A stretch of DNA of 5,523 nt from Pseudomonadota bacterium (GTDB lineage Bacteria > Pseudomonadota > Alphaproteobacteria > Sphingomonadales > Sphingomonadaceae), in the NCBI GenBank assembly GCA_030271595.1, contig JARXKO010000104.1, forward strand, positions 1-5,523, written 5' to 3'. Below the pieces are notes generated by a model, which saw only the letters and a list, made by a program, of their open reading frames with translations, searched no databases and was not told the origin of the DNA. A program made the position numbers and the translations under genes. Positions within the stretch are counted from its first letter, which is position 1. Each line of letters opens with the position of its first letter. Positions 4,552-5,523 of this stretch are shown here, in pieces.

Positions 4552-5523
4552 CACTTGGGCGGGGTCATGGTGGTGGTAATCTCCGGCGCCGGCGGCGGCG
4601 TCTGGGTCTGGCTCTGGCTCTCCTCGCTGCGCCGCACCTCGGTGACGATTCCGGGGATTGAATCGAGCGGTCTCGAGATCACCTTGTCGACCTGCTGGCG
4701 CGGGTCGCGATAATATTTGGCGGTCTGGATCAACGACCGGAAGGGCCCGTGAATATTGATGTTGAAACGGAACGGGACCTTGGCAAACGCGCTGCGCAGC
4801 AGCTTGGCGCCGCCGGACGATCCGCTCAATCCCAATTGGTCGATCGTGATCTGGGTCGCGAATTCGCCCGACAGATCGCCGCCCAGGCGCACGACCATCG
4901 ATTTGTAGCGCAGGTCCTTGAGCGCATCGAAGGCGATCTTCGCGGCGAAGCCAAGTTTGGCGCGGTTGATCGCACCGACATAGGACAACGTGCCGCCCTC
5001 GGGCCGGGCCTCGAGGCGGCCGCCAACAATCCGTCCGCCGTTTTCATCGAAGATCATGGGCAAGAACCCGTCGAACCGACCGCTCGCGGATATTTCCTTG
5101 AAGCCGAGGCTGCTGACGAAGGTATTGGCGTCGAGGCCGATGACTTCGAAGGTCAGCCGCTTGGCGGTTGAATGGGCGAAGTTGAGCACGGTTTCGTGGA
5201 GCACCAGGCGGCCGCCCATGAACGGCCATTCGCCGCGCTCGATCTTGATCAGCTGATGGGGCAGCAACTGGTAATGAATGACCCCGTCTTCGACCAGGAT
5301 GCCGGGGTTGATCGACTGGGCGGTGAGCAGCTGTCCGGGCGCGGTGGTGAGGCCGAGCAGATCGTTGAAATGGATCGTGCCCTTGATCCCCGTGACCGGC
5401 CCGAACGGTGCGGCGAGGTCGAGGTTGGCGGTCGAGAAATCGCCGCTCGAGGTGACCTTGCCGCTGTTGTTCCAGTCGATCCGGCCAGTGCCGCTGATCG
5501 TCCCGTTGACCAAAGCGATGACG
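4551..5523 (-). CDS. ydbH: YdbH-family AsmA-like phospholipid transport protein (C-terminal part)
   Basis: The frame is open from the right edge to TGA 4551-4553, giving about 324 residues of the C-terminal part; the start lies outside the window. YdbH of E. coli is about 880 residues and, with TamB and YhdP, moves phospholipids from the inner to the outer membrane through a long beta-sheet groove in the periplasm. The visible part fits the YdbH C-terminal domain (formerly labelled dicarboxylate transport). It has short repeating beta-strand patterns, PFGPVTGIKGTIHFNDLLGL near the left end of the visible protein, an INPG..VEDG..HYQL segment, and ERGEWPFMGGRL. Near the end, FNINIHGPFRSLIQTAKYYRDP precedes a low-complexity SQSQTQTPPPAPE tail. 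An in-frame TTG at 5513 is not the true start. Downstream ynbE and ydbL confirm the family by context. The E. coli role is taken from knowledge of the homologue; nothing here tests activity. Confidence 0.9.
   Translation of the reverse strand, partial: VIALVNGTISGTGRIDWNNSGKVTSSGDFSTANLDLAAPFGPVTGIKGTIHFNDLLGLTTAPGQLLTAQSINPGILVEDGVIHYQLLPHQLIKIERGEWPFMGGRLVLHETVLNFAHSTAKRLTFEVIGLDANTFVSSLGFKEISASGRFDGFLPMIFDENGGRIVGGRLEARPEGGTLSYVGAINRAKLGFAAKIAFDALKDLRYKSMVVRLGGDLSGEFATQITIDQLGLSGSSGGAKLLRSAFAKVPFRFNINIHGPFRSLIQTAKYYRDPRQQVDKVISRPLDSIPGIVTEVRRSEESQSQTQTPPPAPEITTTMTPPK
4601..4618. repeat. Short hexanucleotide tandem repeat in the ydbH tail
   Basis: Three adjacent copies of TCTGGC (the first is TCTGGG) lie in the 3' end of ydbH. 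They encode the Ser/Thr-Gln alternation SQSQTQ just before a run of prolines. Being in-frame six-base units, copy changes would lengthen or shorten the tail without frameshift. It is too short to claim active variation. Confidence 0.45.

Overview
The window looks like chromosomal DNA from a high-GC alphaproteobacterium, most likely a sphingomonad (Sphingomonadales). The basis is the free-standing F0 ATP synthase operon in the order I-a-c-b'-b with duplicated b-type subunits, the sequence character of these subunits (a subunit beginning ..DPMHQF.., b' beginning MPQL..SQLFWLAI, c ending ..ILYAI), and uniformly GC-rich codon use. No mobile element, CRISPR array, rRNA or tRNA is visible. The genus is inferred, not proven.

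Layout. (1) 1-81, plus strand: the last 26 codons of a gene that resembles the C-terminus of a MaoC-type acyl dehydratase. (2) 141-569, plus strand: a small protein made only of two CBS domains, with both adenine-nucleotide signature motifs present. (3) 606-3038, minus strand: the F0 operon atpI-atpB-atpE-atpF'(b')-atpF(b), tightly packed and ending convergently against the CBS gene. F1 genes are absent, as is normal in alphaproteobacteria. (4) 3039-3203: a divergent intergenic region with a candidate promoter for the atp operon and an 18-bp imperfect palindrome. (5) 3204-3962, plus strand: a predicted exported protein of the DUF3298/RsiV-like type. (6) 3959-5523, minus strand: a ydbH-ynbE-ydbL operon whose genes overlap or abut. 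ydbH runs off the right edge of the window.

How they work together. The F0 genes encode the membrane proton channel, rotor and peripheral stalk of ATP synthase plus the assembly factor AtpI. The ydbH-ynbE-ydbL set encodes an AsmA-like periplasmic protein, an outer-membrane lipoprotein and a small periplasmic protein. In E. coli this set supports phospholipid transport from the inner to the outer membrane. The remaining genes have no pathway assignable from sequence alone.

I found no convincing undescribed multi-gene system; most of the window is conserved housekeeping sequence. The items most worth checking are a proline next to the essential arginine of the a subunit, a changed glycine motif in the c subunit, the palindrome in the atp leader, and a cysteine pair in each of the YdbL-like and DUF3298-like exported proteins.
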